Assembly: GCA_003140175.1 (NCBI GenBank)
Contig: PLJD01000025.1
Coordinates: 38,153 to 102,152 of the forward strand
DNA from: Actinomycetota bacterium
Lineage (GTDB): Bacteria > Actinomycetota > Acidimicrobiia > IMCC26256 > PALSA-555
Direction: 5' to 3'
Length of the DNA: 64,000 nucleotides
The notes under the pieces are model-generated. The model had not been told where the DNA came from. It was given only the letters and a program-made list of their open reading frames with translations, and did no database searches. Shown here in pieces: positions 24,950 to 33,558 of the stretch; position 1 is the first letter of the stretch; each line of letters begins with the position of its first letter. The translations under genes were made by a program, and so were the position numbers.

Positions 24950-25693
24950 TCAGCTCGACAGGTGGGTCCCGAACCAGCTCCACACCCGCTGCCAGCCGTC
25001 GAGCGCAGCCTCGACCGAGTAGCTCGGACGATCAACCGAGAAGAAGGCGTGCCCGGCGTCGGGATAGCTGTGGAACTCGAACGTCTTGTGGTGAGCGCCG
25101 AGCGCCTCCTCGATGATGGCGACGTGGGCCGGTGACGGGTTGCGGTCCTGGCCGCCGAAGAGCCCGAGCAGCGGGCACGACAACCCCGGGGTGAGGTCGA
25201 TCGGCGCGACCGGCTGACGTTCGGTGAGCTCGTCGGGCGCAGCGACGACGCGACCCCCGTAGCAGTCGACCGCGGCATCGAGCGGGAGCTGACACGCCAC
25301 GACGTAAGCCTGGCGACCACCCGAGCAGTAGCCGATCACCCCCACCTTTCCGTTGCCGGTGACCAGAGAGCGAAGCTGATGCGCGGCCCCGGCGACGTCG
25401 CCGACGCAGCGCTCGTCGGGCACGCCGCCCGCCGCCCGGACCGCGGCGGCCGCGTCGTGCGGTTCGGCGTCTGGTCCCTCGCGGTAGTGCAGGTTCGGGC
25501 AGAGGGCCGCGTAGCCGTTCACGGCGAAGGTGCGCGTGATCTCCTTCGTCGAGGCGTCGTAGCCCGGCATGTGGTGGATCACCACGACCCCGGGATACGG
25601 CCCGTCGCCGAGCGGCCGCGCCAGATAGCCGGGGATCTCGTCACCCCCGTGGCCCTCGAATCGGATCGTCTCCGCCATGATCCCGTCGTACAC
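24950..25693 (-). CDS. Dienelactone hydrolase-family protein
   Basis: This is a DLH-type alpha/beta hydrolase of about 247 aa. The nucleophile is Cys in VIGYCSGGRQAY, as in true dienelactone hydrolases. The acid is in FGGQDRNPSP and the His in YPDAGHAFFS. The domain starts FEGHGGDEIPGYLARPLGDG. GTG 25693 is preferred because GGAAGGGG lies about 5 nt upstream; ATG 25678 (MAETIRF) is the alternative. The enzyme opens dienelactones formed in chlorocatechol breakdown or similar esters. It is divergent from the DUF4230-like gene. Confidence 0.85.
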   Translation of the reverse strand: MYDGIMAETIRFEGHGGDEIPGYLARPLGDGPYPGVVVIHHMPGYDASTKEITRTFAVNGYAALCPNLHYREGPDAEPHDAAAAVRAAGGVPDERCVGDVAGAAHQLRSLVTGNGKVGVIGYCSGGRQAYVVACQLPLDAAVDCYGGRVVAAPDELTERQPVAPIDLTPGLSCPLLGLFGGQDRNPSPAHVAIIEEALGAHHKTFEFHSYPDAGHAFFSVDRPSYSVEAALDGWQRVWSWFGTHLSS

Positions 25694-25874
25694 AGCACCC
25701 CTTCCGACACGCCCGGCGGTCCGGGCCTTCGACGATACGGGCCGGCGCCGGGGAGTGGCCGAACCGGCCGGAGAGCCGGCATTCCCGGCCGGTTCGGCGG
25801 AGTCGGGCGCCCCCGCTGCCCCATCCACCCCGCCGAGCGGTCAGAATGCAGGGACCTCTCGGAAGGAAGCGGCC

Positions 25875-26675
25875 ATGGCGCTCGACGCGGCGACCCAACC
25901 GGGTCGCCTCGCCCGGTCGGGGGCTTCGCGCGCTCCCGCCCCGCCGCCCCGTCGGCCCCGCAATCCTCGCCCGGCGAGCGCACGGCTCGACACGGTGCCG
26001 GCGTTCCCGACGCCCACTCCGACGCTGACCCGACCGCGACCGGCCCCGGTACCAGACCCGCCGCAAGTTGATCGGCCACGGCGGACGTGGATCGGCTGGC
26101 TCGCGGGGGCGCTCACCGCGGGGCTGGTGACCGGCGGGACCGTCGCCGCGCTCGGCGTCAACATCTTGTCGTCAAGCTCCGATCCCGACACGGCCGCGAT
26201 CGTCGCCACCGTCCAGCATCTCGGAACGGTCGGACTCCCGACGCACGAAGTCACCACGACGTTCACGGTGGACGACGGCTCGAGCCTGCCCGGCCTCGCC
26301 AACCAGGCCACCTACCGAGCGGTCGGCACCGACGGGGCGAGCGTCGACCTCACCACGGTGCGCGCCGACGACATCCAGATCATCGGGGGCGTCCCGCACC
26401 TCACCATCCCGGCCGCACAGCTCGCCACCCCGGTGCTGGACGAACGCCTCAGCTCCGTCGCCGGCCGCCACGAGGGCTTCCTGACCAAGAACCTGCTCAA
26501 CGACGGCGTCAGCCTCGACGAACTGCGCACCCAGGCCCGCTCCGAGCTCACGACCGCGGCGACCACGCAAGGAATTCCCGCAGCCGCGGAGCAGCTCGCC
26601 GAGGCCGACGTGCGCAGCGCCCTGCGCCGCGCCGGGATCACCGACGTGACCGTGACCTCCGCCACGGGGTCCTAG
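25875..26675 (+). CDS. DUF4230-like single-pass membrane protein
   Basis: The product is 266 aa with GGAAGGAAG 8 nt before ATG 25875. A Pro/Arg-rich cytoplasmic N-terminus is followed by one membrane helix (about residues 73-97, IGWLAGALTAGLVTGGTVAA). The external domain (about 105-266) follows the DUF4230 order: LGTVGLPTHEVTTTFTVDD, YRAVGTDGASVDLTTVRADD, VPHLTIPAAQLATPVLDE, and a C-terminal helix ending RSALRRAGITDVTVT. The function of DUF4230 is unknown. The match is by layout, so it is moderately sure. Confidence 0.65.
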   Translation: MALDAATQPGRLARSGASRAPAPPPRRPRNPRPASARLDTVPAFPTPTPTLTRPRPAPVPDPPQVDRPRRTWIGWLAGALTAGLVTGGTVAALGVNILSSSSDPDTAAIVATVQHLGTVGLPTHEVTTTFTVDDGSSLPGLANQATYRAVGTDGASVDLTTVRADDIQIIGGVPHLTIPAAQLATPVLDERLSSVAGRHEGFLTKNLLNDGVSLDELRTQARSELTTAATTQGIPAAAEQLAEADVRSALRRAGITDVTVTSATGS

Positions 26676-26702
26676 GCCACCGGCACCGAACCGACCGGCG
26701 GG

Positions 26703-27152
26703 TCAGGCCGACCGATTCGAGTACACGCGAGTCGGCGTCACGAGCACCCCGGCGCGGGCGTCCTCCACCATGGCCCGGTCGTAGGCCGCCCAGTCGTCGT
26801 GGTCACCCCCCGCCGCGCGAAAGACATCTCGGAGCAGGCCCGGCACCGCGGCCGCGTCGAACCCGTCCAAGCGGTCGTCCGGACCGGCGAGCTCGACGGT
26901 CCCTTCGACGGCGACCCACTGCCACCCCGAGCGTGCGACGATCGTGGCTCTCGGGACACGACGCAGGTTCGCGAGCTTGACCGTGCCACCGCGAGCAACG
27001 AACGCGACGACGGCGTCGCCCCGGACGGGATGATCCAGCACACCGACGTTGACGACCGATCCCTGCACCGAGGTGTCGGTGCGGGTCGTGCAGACGACCG
27101 CCAGCCCGTGTTCAGACTCCAGCAACGGCCCAAGGTCCGCCAACGACGCCAT
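26703..27152 (-). CDS. PPOX-class F420-dependent oxidoreductase-like protein
   Basis: This 149-aa split-barrel protein begins LGPLLESEHGLAVVCTTRTD, continues SVVNVGVLDHP, then VKLANLRRVPRATIVARSGW and WVAVEGTVELAGPDD. This is the order of the actinobacterial PPOX/F420-dependent family (pyridoxamine-phosphate-oxidase fold). Such enzymes reduce small molecules with F420H2 or FMNH2. It converges with the DUF4230-like gene. Confidence 0.8.
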   Translation of the reverse strand: MASLADLGPLLESEHGLAVVCTTRTDTSVQGSVVNVGVLDHPVRGDAVVAFVARGGTVKLANLRRVPRATIVARSGWQWVAVEGTVELAGPDDRLDGFDAAAVPGLLRDVFRAAGGDHDDWAAYDRAMVEDARAGVLVTPTRVYSNRSA

Positions 27153-27316
27153 CCGCGGCAGTGTAGGAGCCGGCCGTGCCGGCGGACGCCGCGCCGGTTG
27201 AACCGGTCGGGGCCCGGTGGAGGCCCGACCGTCGCGTCGCGGAAACCTGCCGCGTCGCTCGGCTCGGTGACACGGTGCGGTGCCGGGCCGCGGTCGGCAG
27301 GCCGCGTCTCGGTCGC

Positions 27317-27322
27317 TACAGT
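27317..27322 (+). promoter_or_regulatory. -10 element (TACAGT) before a leaderless upstream ORF
   Basis: TACAGT is followed by exactly six bases and ATG 27329, the start of a 13-codon frame. Confidence 0.4.
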
Positions 27323-27328
27323 CGGCTC

Positions 27329-27370
27329 ATGCTCTTGCGTGCGGCCCTGCGAATCGGCAGTGCCCGATGA
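27329..27370 (+). CDS. 13-codon leader ORF coupled to the next gene
   Basis: The frame encodes MLLRAALRIGSAR and ends in a TGA that overlaps the downstream ATG (ATGA at 27367-27370). It starts at the position where transcription from TACAGT would begin. The downstream gene has no ribosome binding site of its own, so this short ORF may deliver ribosomes to it. The peptide need not have a function. Confidence 0.4.
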   Translation: MLLRAALRIGSAR

Positions 27371-27693
27371 TCGAACGCCCGGCGTTCGACGCCAACCGAC
27401 CGACGGACGACGAAGACGCGGCCGGACGGCCACCCGAGCGCCCAGTCGACCGGTTCCGCCGGGGAGCGCTGGGCAGCGTCGTCGCCGCCGGTCTGCTGGG
27501 CCTCCGAGACGCCCTCGAGGGTCGCCCCGAGCGTGAAGACGTGACGATCGTCTCCGAGGCGCCCGAGGGCGAGGACGGCCCGACCCTCGACGTGCACCTC
27601 GACCCCGATCATCCCGAACGGTCGGTGGCCGTCCTGCGCAAACCCGCGCCCGCGCCCGACGCGGCCCGACCCGGCGACGTCACCTCCGCGTAG
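27367..27693 (+). CDS. Small actinobacterial protein of unknown function
   Basis: This 108-aa acidic protein has one moderately hydrophobic stretch (GALGSVVAAGLLGLRDALEG, about residues 33-52), then EDVTIVSEAPEG and the block LDVHLDPDHPERSVAVL. No known domain is recognised. The even spacing of charged residues and codon use like its neighbours suggest a real gene. Its ATG overlaps the stop of the leader ORF; a palindrome overlaps its own stop codon. Confidence 0.6.
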   Translation: MIERPAFDANRPTDDEDAAGRPPERPVDRFRRGALGSVVAAGLLGLRDALEGRPEREDVTIVSEAPEGEDGPTLDVHLDPDHPERSVAVLRKPAPAPDAARPGDVTSA

Positions 27694-27704
27694 CCCCAGG
27701 GGCT
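27692..27704. terminator. Palindrome at the 3' end of the small gene
   Basis: AGCCCC-A-GGGGCT begins inside the TAG stop. With so short a centre the effective loop is larger, and it is only a weak terminator candidate. Confidence 0.25.
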
Positions 27705-27740
27705 GCGAGTCGCTTCGCATCGCCTGAGACGCCCCGGCGG

Positions 27741-27746
27741 TACCGT
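27741..27746 (+). promoter_or_regulatory. -10 element (TACCGT) of a leaderless transcript
   Basis: TACCGT is followed by seven bases and GTG 27754; no Shine-Dalgarno sequence is visible. Confidence 0.4.
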
Positions 27747-27753
27747 CCTCGCC

Positions 27754-28404
27754 GTGGAATCCCTCTCGGTCGACGAAGTCCTCACCACCACGCGGGCGGT
27801 CCGTCGCCGTCTCGATCTGAGCCGCCCGGTCGAACGCTCGCTGCTGCGGGAGTGCCTCGCCATCGCGTTGCAGGCGCCGAGCGGCGGCAACGACCAGGGC
27901 TGGCACTTCGTCGTCGTGACCGACCCGTCGATCCGCGCCGCGCTGGCCGACCGGTTCCGGCGCGGCGCGGTCGAGTACGCGCAGCGGACGGTGCGGCCCC
28001 CGCGGCCCTCCCGCCCCCGCAGCGACGCGGAACGGGCGGCCCGGCGGCGGGTGATGGGTTCCGCCGGGTACCTCTTCGAGCATCTCCACGAGGTGCCCGC
28101 GCTCGTCGTGGCCTGCGTCGACGGTCGAGTCGAGAACCTCGAGCTCGTCGACCAGGCGACCGCCTTTGGATCGATCCTCCCCGCGGTGTGGAGCTTCATG
28201 CTCGCCGCCCGAGCTCGCGGGCTCGGGTCGTCGTGGACCACGGTCCATCTGATGGTCGAGGAGGAGGTTGCGCAGCTGCTCGGGATCCCGGTCTCGGAGG
28301 TGACGCAGGTCGCCCTCGTGCCCGTCGCGCACACGGTCGGCGCCGATTTCAAGCCTGCTGCGCGTCGGGACGTCGACGACGTCGTGCACTGGGACCATTG
28401 GTAG
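27754..28404 (+). CDS. Nitroreductase-family flavoprotein
   Basis: This 216-aa protein has the FMN-binding N-terminus TTTRAVRRRLDLSRPVERSL followed by IALQAPSGGNDQGWHFVVV. The central helix lies in ATAFGSILPAVWSFMLAARA, then GLGSSWTT, and the C-terminal basic region is GADFKPAARRDVDDVVHWDH. The layout fits the nitroreductase family (NfnB/BluB-like flavin reductases). The substrate is not known. Confidence 0.85.
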   Translation: MESLSVDEVLTTTRAVRRRLDLSRPVERSLLRECLAIALQAPSGGNDQGWHFVVVTDPSIRAALADRFRRGAVEYAQRTVRPPRPSRPRSDAERAARRRVMGSAGYLFEHLHEVPALVVACVDGRVENLELVDQATAFGSILPAVWSFMLAARARGLGSSWTTVHLMVEEEVAQLLGIPVSEVTQVALVPVAHTVGADFKPAARRDVDDVVHWDHW

Positions 28405-28442
28405 GCGGACGAAACGCGCGGCTCGACGGGCGGGGATCGCCC

Positions 28443-28448
28443 TACCGT
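28443..28448 (+). promoter_or_regulatory. -10 element (TACCGT) upstream of the broken methyltransferase
   Basis: TACCGT is followed by seven bases and GTG 28456, the same arrangement as before the nitroreductase. It argues that the original methyltransferase started at 28456, before the in-frame stop. Confidence 0.4.
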
Positions 28449-28455
28449 CGCGGAC

Positions 28456-29112
28456 GTGACCGCGGCCCCGTTCGACTATGACGCCGACCCGGCCCGGGTG
28501 CGGAGCTGCGATCGGTCGTGACAGACGCGCGGCGACGTGCACGAGCCGGTCGCGGATCGGATCGTCGCCGAGCGCCTGAGCCCCGTCCTCGACGTCGGTG
28601 GTGGCACGGGTCGGCTCCTCGAGCTGCTTCCCACCAGCCGGCCCGCCGTGGTCGTGGACCGGTCGCTGACCCAGCTCGCTGACGCGCCCCGAGCGCGGGT
28701 GTGCGCCGACGCGGCGCGGCTCCCGGTCGGGCCGGGGCTGGCCGGCGCGGTGACGATGCTCTGGGTGCTCTACCACTGCGACGATCCCCGAGTCGCGGTC
28801 GCCGAGGCGTGGCGCACGTTGCGTCCCGGGGGTCTGTTCGTCGCGTCCACAGCCAGCCGACGCAACGACCCCGAGCTCACCGACGGGTACCCGTCGACGC
28901 CGTTCGACGCCGAGGAGGCATCCACCCTCGTCGCCGACGTCTTCGGCGACGTCGAGGTCACCGCCTGGGACGCGCCGATGGCCTACTTGCCGGATCAGGC
29001 CGCGGTCGAGCGTTACTGCCGCGGCCATTGGCTCCCGCGGTCGGCCGCCGACCGGGTGGACCCCCCGGTGTGGCTCACCAAGCGCGGCTGTCTCGTGTAC
29101 GCCCGCCGGTAG
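28456..29112 (+). pseudogene. Class I SAM-dependent methyltransferase interrupted by an in-frame TGA
   Basis: From GTG 28456 the frame reads TAAPFDYDADPARVRSCDRS, a typical methyltransferase N-terminus, then meets TGA at 28519-28521. It continues in the same frame QTRGDVHEPVADRIVAERL to the stop at 29112. The SAM-binding motif I LDVGGGTGRL, the acidic VVVDRS and LRPGGLFVAST are all intact downstream. The open part could restart at GTG 28537 (191 aa), but no ribosome binding site or -10 element lies before that codon, and the first helix would be lost. A CGA-to-TGA change or a sequencing error would explain it. Confidence 0.65.
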
Positions 29113-29210
29113 CCAGCGGCGCCGCGACGCTCGACCCCACGGGCCCCGGCTACCTTGTCCGACCCGCGCGACAGGGACGGGGGATCGCTCCCGTCATGGA
29201 AGGAGCCGAC

Positions 29211-30197
29211 GTGGAACTGCGACCGTTGGGGCGAACCGGGATCCGGGTGTCGGAGCTGTGCCTCGGTGCCATGACCTTCGGGCGGGAGGCGGACGAGCCG
29301 ACCAGCCAGGCGATCCTGGATCGCTTCCTCGACGCCGGCGGCAACTTCGTCGACACGGCTGACGTGTACTCCGACGGTGTGTCGGAGGAGATCACCGGCC
29401 GGGCGCTCGGAGCCAAGCGCGACGCGATCGTGCTCGCCACGAAGGTGCGGTTCCCGACCGGGCCGGGCCCCAACGACGTGGGCAGCTCGCGTCGTCATAT
29501 CCGCCTGGGCGTCGAAGCCTCGCTGCGGCGGCTCAACACCGAGTGGATCGATCTGTACCAGGTGCACTGCTGGGATGCGCGCACGCCGCTGGAGGAGACG
29601 ATCTCGACGCTGGACGACCTCGTCCACGAAGGCAAGGTCCGCTACGTCGGTGCGAGCAACTTCGCCGCGTGGCATCTCGCCACCGCGCTGGGCACGGCGG
29701 AGCTGCACGGGTGGGAGCCGTTCGTGTCGCTCCAGCCGGAGTATTCGCTGATCACCCGGGACATCGAGCGCGAGCTCCTGCCGCTGTGCCGGGCGCGGGG
29801 GCTGGCCGTCTTGCCGTGGAGTCCGCTGGGGGGCGGGATCCTCACCGGCAAGTACCGGCGCAACGAGGATCTGCCGACTGGGACCCGGGGCGGCGACAGC
29901 GACGAGCCGATCACCTTCACGTACCGCCTCGACGACCGGGCGTGGCGGATCGTCGACGCAGTCGGCAAGGTCGCCGCCGACACTGGCAAGACGGCGGCGC
30001 AGGTCGCGCTGAACTGGGTCGCGTGCCGCTCCGGGATCACCGCGCCGATCCTCGGGGTTCGCAGCCTCGACCAGCTCGAAGACAACCTGGCCGCCGTCGG
30101 CTGGGAACTCGACGAGGATCACCGCAACGCCCTGTTCTGGGCGAGCGCCTTCCCGCGCGGCTATCCGTACGACTTCATCGAGTACGCCAACCACTGA
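29211..30197 (+). CDS. Aldo/keto reductase
   Basis: This 328-aa (alpha/beta)8-barrel NADPH-dependent reductase has the tetrad D48, Y53 (VDTADVYSDG), K78 (ATKV) and His in DLYQVHCWD. The start block LGRTGIRVSELCLGAMTFG and the C-terminal GVRSLDQLEDNL nucleotide region match the family branch of general-stress/YajO-like enzymes. GTG 29211 has AAGGAG 5 nt upstream; ATG 29196 would add five residues. It reduces aldehydes or ketones; the true substrate is unknown. Confidence 0.9.
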   Translation: MELRPLGRTGIRVSELCLGAMTFGREADEPTSQAILDRFLDAGGNFVDTADVYSDGVSEEITGRALGAKRDAIVLATKVRFPTGPGPNDVGSSRRHIRLGVEASLRRLNTEWIDLYQVHCWDARTPLEETISTLDDLVHEGKVRYVGASNFAAWHLATALGTAELHGWEPFVSLQPEYSLITRDIERELLPLCRARGLAVLPWSPLGGGILTGKYRRNEDLPTGTRGGDSDEPITFTYRLDDRAWRIVDAVGKVAADTGKTAAQVALNWVACRSGITAPILGVRSLDQLEDNLAAVGWELDEDHRNALFWASAFPRGYPYDFIEYANH

Positions 30198-30200
30198 GCT

Positions 30201-30214
30201 CGGTGCCCGCACCG
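30201..30214. terminator. Inverted repeat after the aldo/keto reductase gene
   Basis: CGGTGC-CC-GCACCG starts 3 bp after the stop codon. It is the first of two hairpins in the gap between convergent genes. Confidence 0.3.
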
Positions 30215-30239
30215 CGCCGTGGCGGGATCGGGGTGACGA

Positions 30240-30254
30240 GTGCCGGTCAGGCAC
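30240..30254. terminator. Second inverted repeat between convergent genes
   Basis: GTGCC-GGTCA-GGCAC forms a five-pair stem with a 5-nt loop. Together with the preceding repeat it may end both converging transcripts. Confidence 0.3.
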
Positions 30255-30360
30255 CGTCGCCCGCTTGGGGCTGCTGCAACGGGCTCTGCGCTCTGGGGCG
30301 GCCGCGCCGGGGCGGGTGTAGCTGATCGCGCTGGGCACTGGGCCGAGATGGGGTCGGCGC

Positions 30361-30633
30361 TTATGCCTCGACCTCCACCTGGTAGATGCCGCTGGTGATC
30401 ACCGCAGGGCCACCAGGAGGGGTCAGGGGAGTGACCGCCGCCTGCGCGTGTTCTTCGGTGTCGAACACGACGATGCACAGGCCAGTGCCCACGCCGTCGT
30501 TCATCCACGTGGCCTTCTGAAAGCCCGGCAGCTCCTTCACTTCAGGAATGACGTAGTCGTCAAGAATCTTGGCGCGGTGCGCGAGGTCGGAGCCAGCTTC
30601 GATCTTCACCGTGACGGCAACGGCATGGGTCAT
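30361..30633 (-). CDS. Small dimeric alpha/beta-barrel (ABM-like) protein
   Basis: The 90-aa product reads AVAVTVKIEAGSDLAHRAKI, then VIPEVKELPGFQKATWMND and LCIVVFDTEEHAQAAV, the strand-helix-strand order of antibiotic-biosynthesis-monooxygenase-like domains. The ATG follows GGAAGGAAC. It may be a small monooxygenase or a structural dimer; no haem or cofactor ligand is obvious. Confidence 0.75.
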   Translation of the reverse strand: MTHAVAVTVKIEAGSDLAHRAKILDDYVIPEVKELPGFQKATWMNDGVGTGLCIVVFDTEEHAQAAVTPLTPPGGPAVITSGIYQVEVEA

Positions 30634-30765
30634 CTCAGTTCCTTCCCGCTCGTGTCCAGATCGTGCGATTCCCGGGTTTGACGCCGTAGCGACGAAGGAC
30701 TCATCGGTCGCAGGTCATCTTGGAGGCGAGCGGTGGAGGCATGGCACCCGTTGGCTGAGGCCGCA

Positions 30766-32664
30766 TCAGGTCGGGGTGACGAGCGCGGGCGGCTCGTGGG
30801 CTTGGCGTTCGAACTGGGTTCGGTACAGGTCGGAGTAGAGGCCGCCGGCGGCGAGCAGCTCGTCGTGGGTGCCGCGTTCGACGATGTGTCCGGCGTCGAC
30901 GACCAGGATCTGATCGGCGTCGCGCACGGTTGACAGGCGGTGGGCGATCACGAGCGACGTTCGGCCCTCGAGCGCGATTTTCAGTGCCCGCTGGACGGCG
31001 AGCTCGGACTCGGAGTCCAGGTGGGCGGTGGCCTCGTCCAGTACGACGACGTCGGGCGCCTTGAGCAAGAGGCGGGCGATCGCGAGCCGCTGCTTCTCGC
31101 CGCCGGAGAGGCGATAGCCGCGGTCGCCGACGACGGTGTCGAGGCCGTCGGGGAGGCTTTCGATGAGCGGCCAGATCTGGGCCGCGTGCAGTGATTCGAC
31201 GAGCTCCTCGTCGGTTGCCTCGGGCTTGGCGTAGATCAGGTTCGATCGAATCGTCTCGTGGAACATGTGTGCATCCTGGGTGACCATCCCGACGCTGTGC
31301 GCGAGCGAGTCGAGCTTCACGTCGCGCACGTCGAACCCGTTGATCCGCACCGAGCCGCTGCGCACGTCGTAGAGGCGGGGCACCAGGTTGCAGACCGTGG
31401 TCTTGCCGGCACCCGAGGGACCAACGAGCGCGGCCATCGTCCCCGGCTCGACGTCGAAGGTGACGTTGTAGAGAACCTGGTCGGATGGCGTCTGGTCGAG
31501 ACTGGCGACGGATTCGAGCGAGGCGAGGGACACCTCCTGCGCGGTCGGGTAGGAGAACTCGACGTGGTCGAACTGGACCCGGGCCCGTCCGCGCGGGATG
31601 CTCACCGCGTCGGGCTTCTCGGCGATCATCGGCGGCAGGTCGAGCACCTCGAACACCCGCTCGAACGACACGAGGGTCGTCATGTAGTCGACGTTGATGT
31701 TGGACAGCTGGGTGAGGGGCCCATAGAGCCGGGCCAGGTAGGCGGTCAACGCGACCACAGTGCCGATGTTCAGCGCCCCGTGGACGGCCAGGACGCCACC
31801 CCAGCCGTAGACCAGGGCGGTCGCCATCGAGGCAGTGAGCGTGAGGGCGACGAAGAAGAACCGGGCGTACATGGCCTGGGTCACGCCGATGTCCCGCACC
31901 CGCCCGGCGCGACCTTCGAAGGTCCGGGTCTCCTCGTGGGGGCGTCCGAAGAGCTTGACGAGCAGCGCACCAGACACGTTGAACCGCTCAGTCATCGTGG
32001 TGTTCATCTCCGCGTTCAGCGCGTACGCCTCGCGTGTGATCGCCTGGAGGCGCCGACCGAGAAAACGGGCGGGGATGACGAACAACGGCAGGAGCAGCAG
32101 CGCGACGAGGGTCAGCTCCCACGACAGGAGGAACATGACGACGAGGATGAACGCGACGCCGATCAGGTTGCCGACCACGGTGGACAACACGTCGGTGAAC
32201 GCCTCTTGGGCGCCGAGGACGTCATTGTTGAGCCGGGTCACCAACGCACCGGTCTGGGTACGCGTGAAGAAGGCGAGCGGCATGCGCCCGACGTGTTCGA
32301 ACACCTTGGTGCGCATGTCGTAGATCAGGCCCTCGCCGATCCGCGCCGAGACGAACCGCTGGCCGAGCGACAGCAACGCGTCCGCGACGGCGAGGCCCGC
32401 CACGAGGAACGCCAGGCTCACGATCAGGTTGGTGTTGTGACGCAGGATGCCCTCGTTGATGATCTGGCGCAGGATCAGCGGGTTGGCCGCGCCGATCACC
32501 GCGTCGATCACCACGAGCACAAGGAAGAAGATGAGGGCCCGCTTGTAGGGCGAGGCGAACCGCAGGATTCGCCGGCCGGTCCCGGGGGCGACCTTCGCGT
32601 CGGTCACCGACTGGTCGCGCCGCATCGAACGCATCGCGCCCCACATCGGCGCGCCGTGGCCCAT
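30766..32664 (-). CDS. ABC exporter half-transporter (TMD-NBD fusion)
   Basis: This is a 632-aa type IV ABC exporter. The N-terminal half has six membrane helices (first near LIFFLVLVVIDAVIGAANPL). The nucleotide-binding half has Walker A GPSGAGKTT, Q-loop VGMVTQDAHMF, signature LSGGEKQRLAIARLL, Walker B VVVLDEATAHLD and H-loop VIAHRLST. It works as a homodimer, or pairs with another half. Its ATG overlaps the TAA of the marR gene by one base, so the two are co-expressed. This suggests a drug- or metabolite-induced efflux pump. Confidence 0.93.
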   Translation of the reverse strand: MGHGAPMWGAMRSMRRDQSVTDAKVAPGTGRRILRFASPYKRALIFFLVLVVIDAVIGAANPLILRQIINEGILRHNTNLIVSLAFLVAGLAVADALLSLGQRFVSARIGEGLIYDMRTKVFEHVGRMPLAFFTRTQTGALVTRLNNDVLGAQEAFTDVLSTVVGNLIGVAFILVVMFLLSWELTLVALLLLPLFVIPARFLGRRLQAITREAYALNAEMNTTMTERFNVSGALLVKLFGRPHEETRTFEGRAGRVRDIGVTQAMYARFFFVALTLTASMATALVYGWGGVLAVHGALNIGTVVALTAYLARLYGPLTQLSNINVDYMTTLVSFERVFEVLDLPPMIAEKPDAVSIPRGRARVQFDHVEFSYPTAQEVSLASLESVASLDQTPSDQVLYNVTFDVEPGTMAALVGPSGAGKTTVCNLVPRLYDVRSGSVRINGFDVRDVKLDSLAHSVGMVTQDAHMFHETIRSNLIYAKPEATDEELVESLHAAQIWPLIESLPDGLDTVVGDRGYRLSGGEKQRLAIARLLLKAPDVVVLDEATAHLDSESELAVQRALKIALEGRTSLVIAHRLSTVRDADQILVVDAGHIVERGTHDELLAAGGLYSDLYRTQFERQAHEPPALVTPT

Positions 32665-33146
32665 TACCGGCCTCCGGCGTGGGCGACGGCCCCGTCGGCG
32701 TCGAGCGCGGCGAGGAGGGCGAGGAGCGTCGCTCGCTGCGGAGCGGTGAGGCGACCGAAGAGCTCCTCGGCGCCCGCCCGCCGCGCCCGATCGAGACGCT
32801 CGAGCACCGCGTGACCGGCGGGTGTCGGCGCGACGAGCACCGAGCGCCGGTCGTGGAGGTCCGCCTCGCGACACACCAGGCCGGCTTCCTCGAGGGTGTC
32901 GATCATCGTGGTGACCGACCGGGGCACGATCTCGAGCGTCGCGGCGAGGTCGGCCATCCGCAGGGGCTCGCCCGCCCGGGCCAAGACCCGCATGACTCGG
33001 GCCTGCCCGAAGGTGACCCCGAGCGGCGCCAGCTCCTTCGCCGCACCGCGGCGCAGCCGCCACGAGGCTCGAACGACCAGCTCGGTGAGCTGGCCCACCA
33101 CGTCCCCGCCCACCGCGTCGCTCCGGGCCGCTCCGGGGTGTCCCAC
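32664..33146 (-). CDS. MarR-family regulator
   Basis: This 160-aa winged-helix regulator has VTFGQARVMRVLARAGEPLR, the recognition helix region ADLAATLEIVPRSVTTMIDT, then the wing DLHDRRSVLVAPTPAG. GTG 33146 has AAAGGAGG 4-5 nt upstream, which fixes the start although the frame is open further. It directly precedes the ABC exporter and most likely represses both genes until a ligand binds. Confidence 0.88.
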   Translation of the reverse strand: MGHPGAARSDAVGGDVVGQLTELVVRASWRLRRGAAKELAPLGVTFGQARVMRVLARAGEPLRMADLAATLEIVPRSVTTMIDTLEEAGLVCREADLHDRRSVLVAPTPAGHAVLERLDRARRAGAEELFGRLTAPQRATLLALLAALDADGAVAHAGGR

Positions 33147-33558
33147 CCGTCCTCCTTTCACGCGCTCACCGTCCGGTGGCGCCAAAACAAAAAGTGAGCG
33201 TATCGCATAGTGAGACACCCTCTCTACCGGGGGCGGCCCGGTGGAGGCCGGACCGGGCCCGGACCCGAGCGTCATCGAACGAACCGCCCCGGACCCCGCC
33301 CCCCCGGGGTGGCATCGCCGCGCCGCGACGGCGTCCTGGTCGACCCCGATGCGTCCCAGGATCGGCGACGACGCGACGATCGGGCGAGTCGCATGGTCGG
33401 GCCCGCGAGCTTTCCTCGGCGCGGCATGGGCGTCACCGTGCCGCGGTGGTGGGAGACGCTCGAGCGCTCCGGAGCGGTCGCGCTCGGCCGGCCGTGGCTT
33501 CCCCCAAGATTTGGGCAAGCGCCTCGCCGATCGGGGCCAGCGATGCGAAGGTGGTGGC
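33147..33558. other. 412-bp divergent intergenic region (marR / two-component system)
   Basis: No gene is supported. Near 33180-33215 lies the only A/T-rich patch, AAAACAAAAAG followed by GTGAG-N10-GTGAG on the plus strand, a plausible marR promoter/operator. CCCAA-GAT-TTGGG (33503-33515) is a small perfect inverted repeat 44 bp upstream of the response-regulator start. The rest is G+C-rich with no visible signal. Confidence 0.4.

Noticed and set aside
27316..29028. 570-codon minus-strand open frame
   Set aside because: It is antisense to four plus-strand genes and its composition (Arg/Asp/Gly/His-rich) is that of a mirror frame in G+C-rich DNA.
31258..32814. 518-codon plus-strand open frame opposite the ABC exporter
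   Set aside because: Its composition (repeated EDERDADQ-like, His/Arg-rich) is the mirror of a membrane-protein gene. The minus strand holds every ABC motif.
33180..33215. GTGAG direct repeat as a proven MarR operator
   Set aside because: The repeat is direct, not inverted, and the dyad TATCGCATA is imperfect. I kept it only as a note on the intergenic region.
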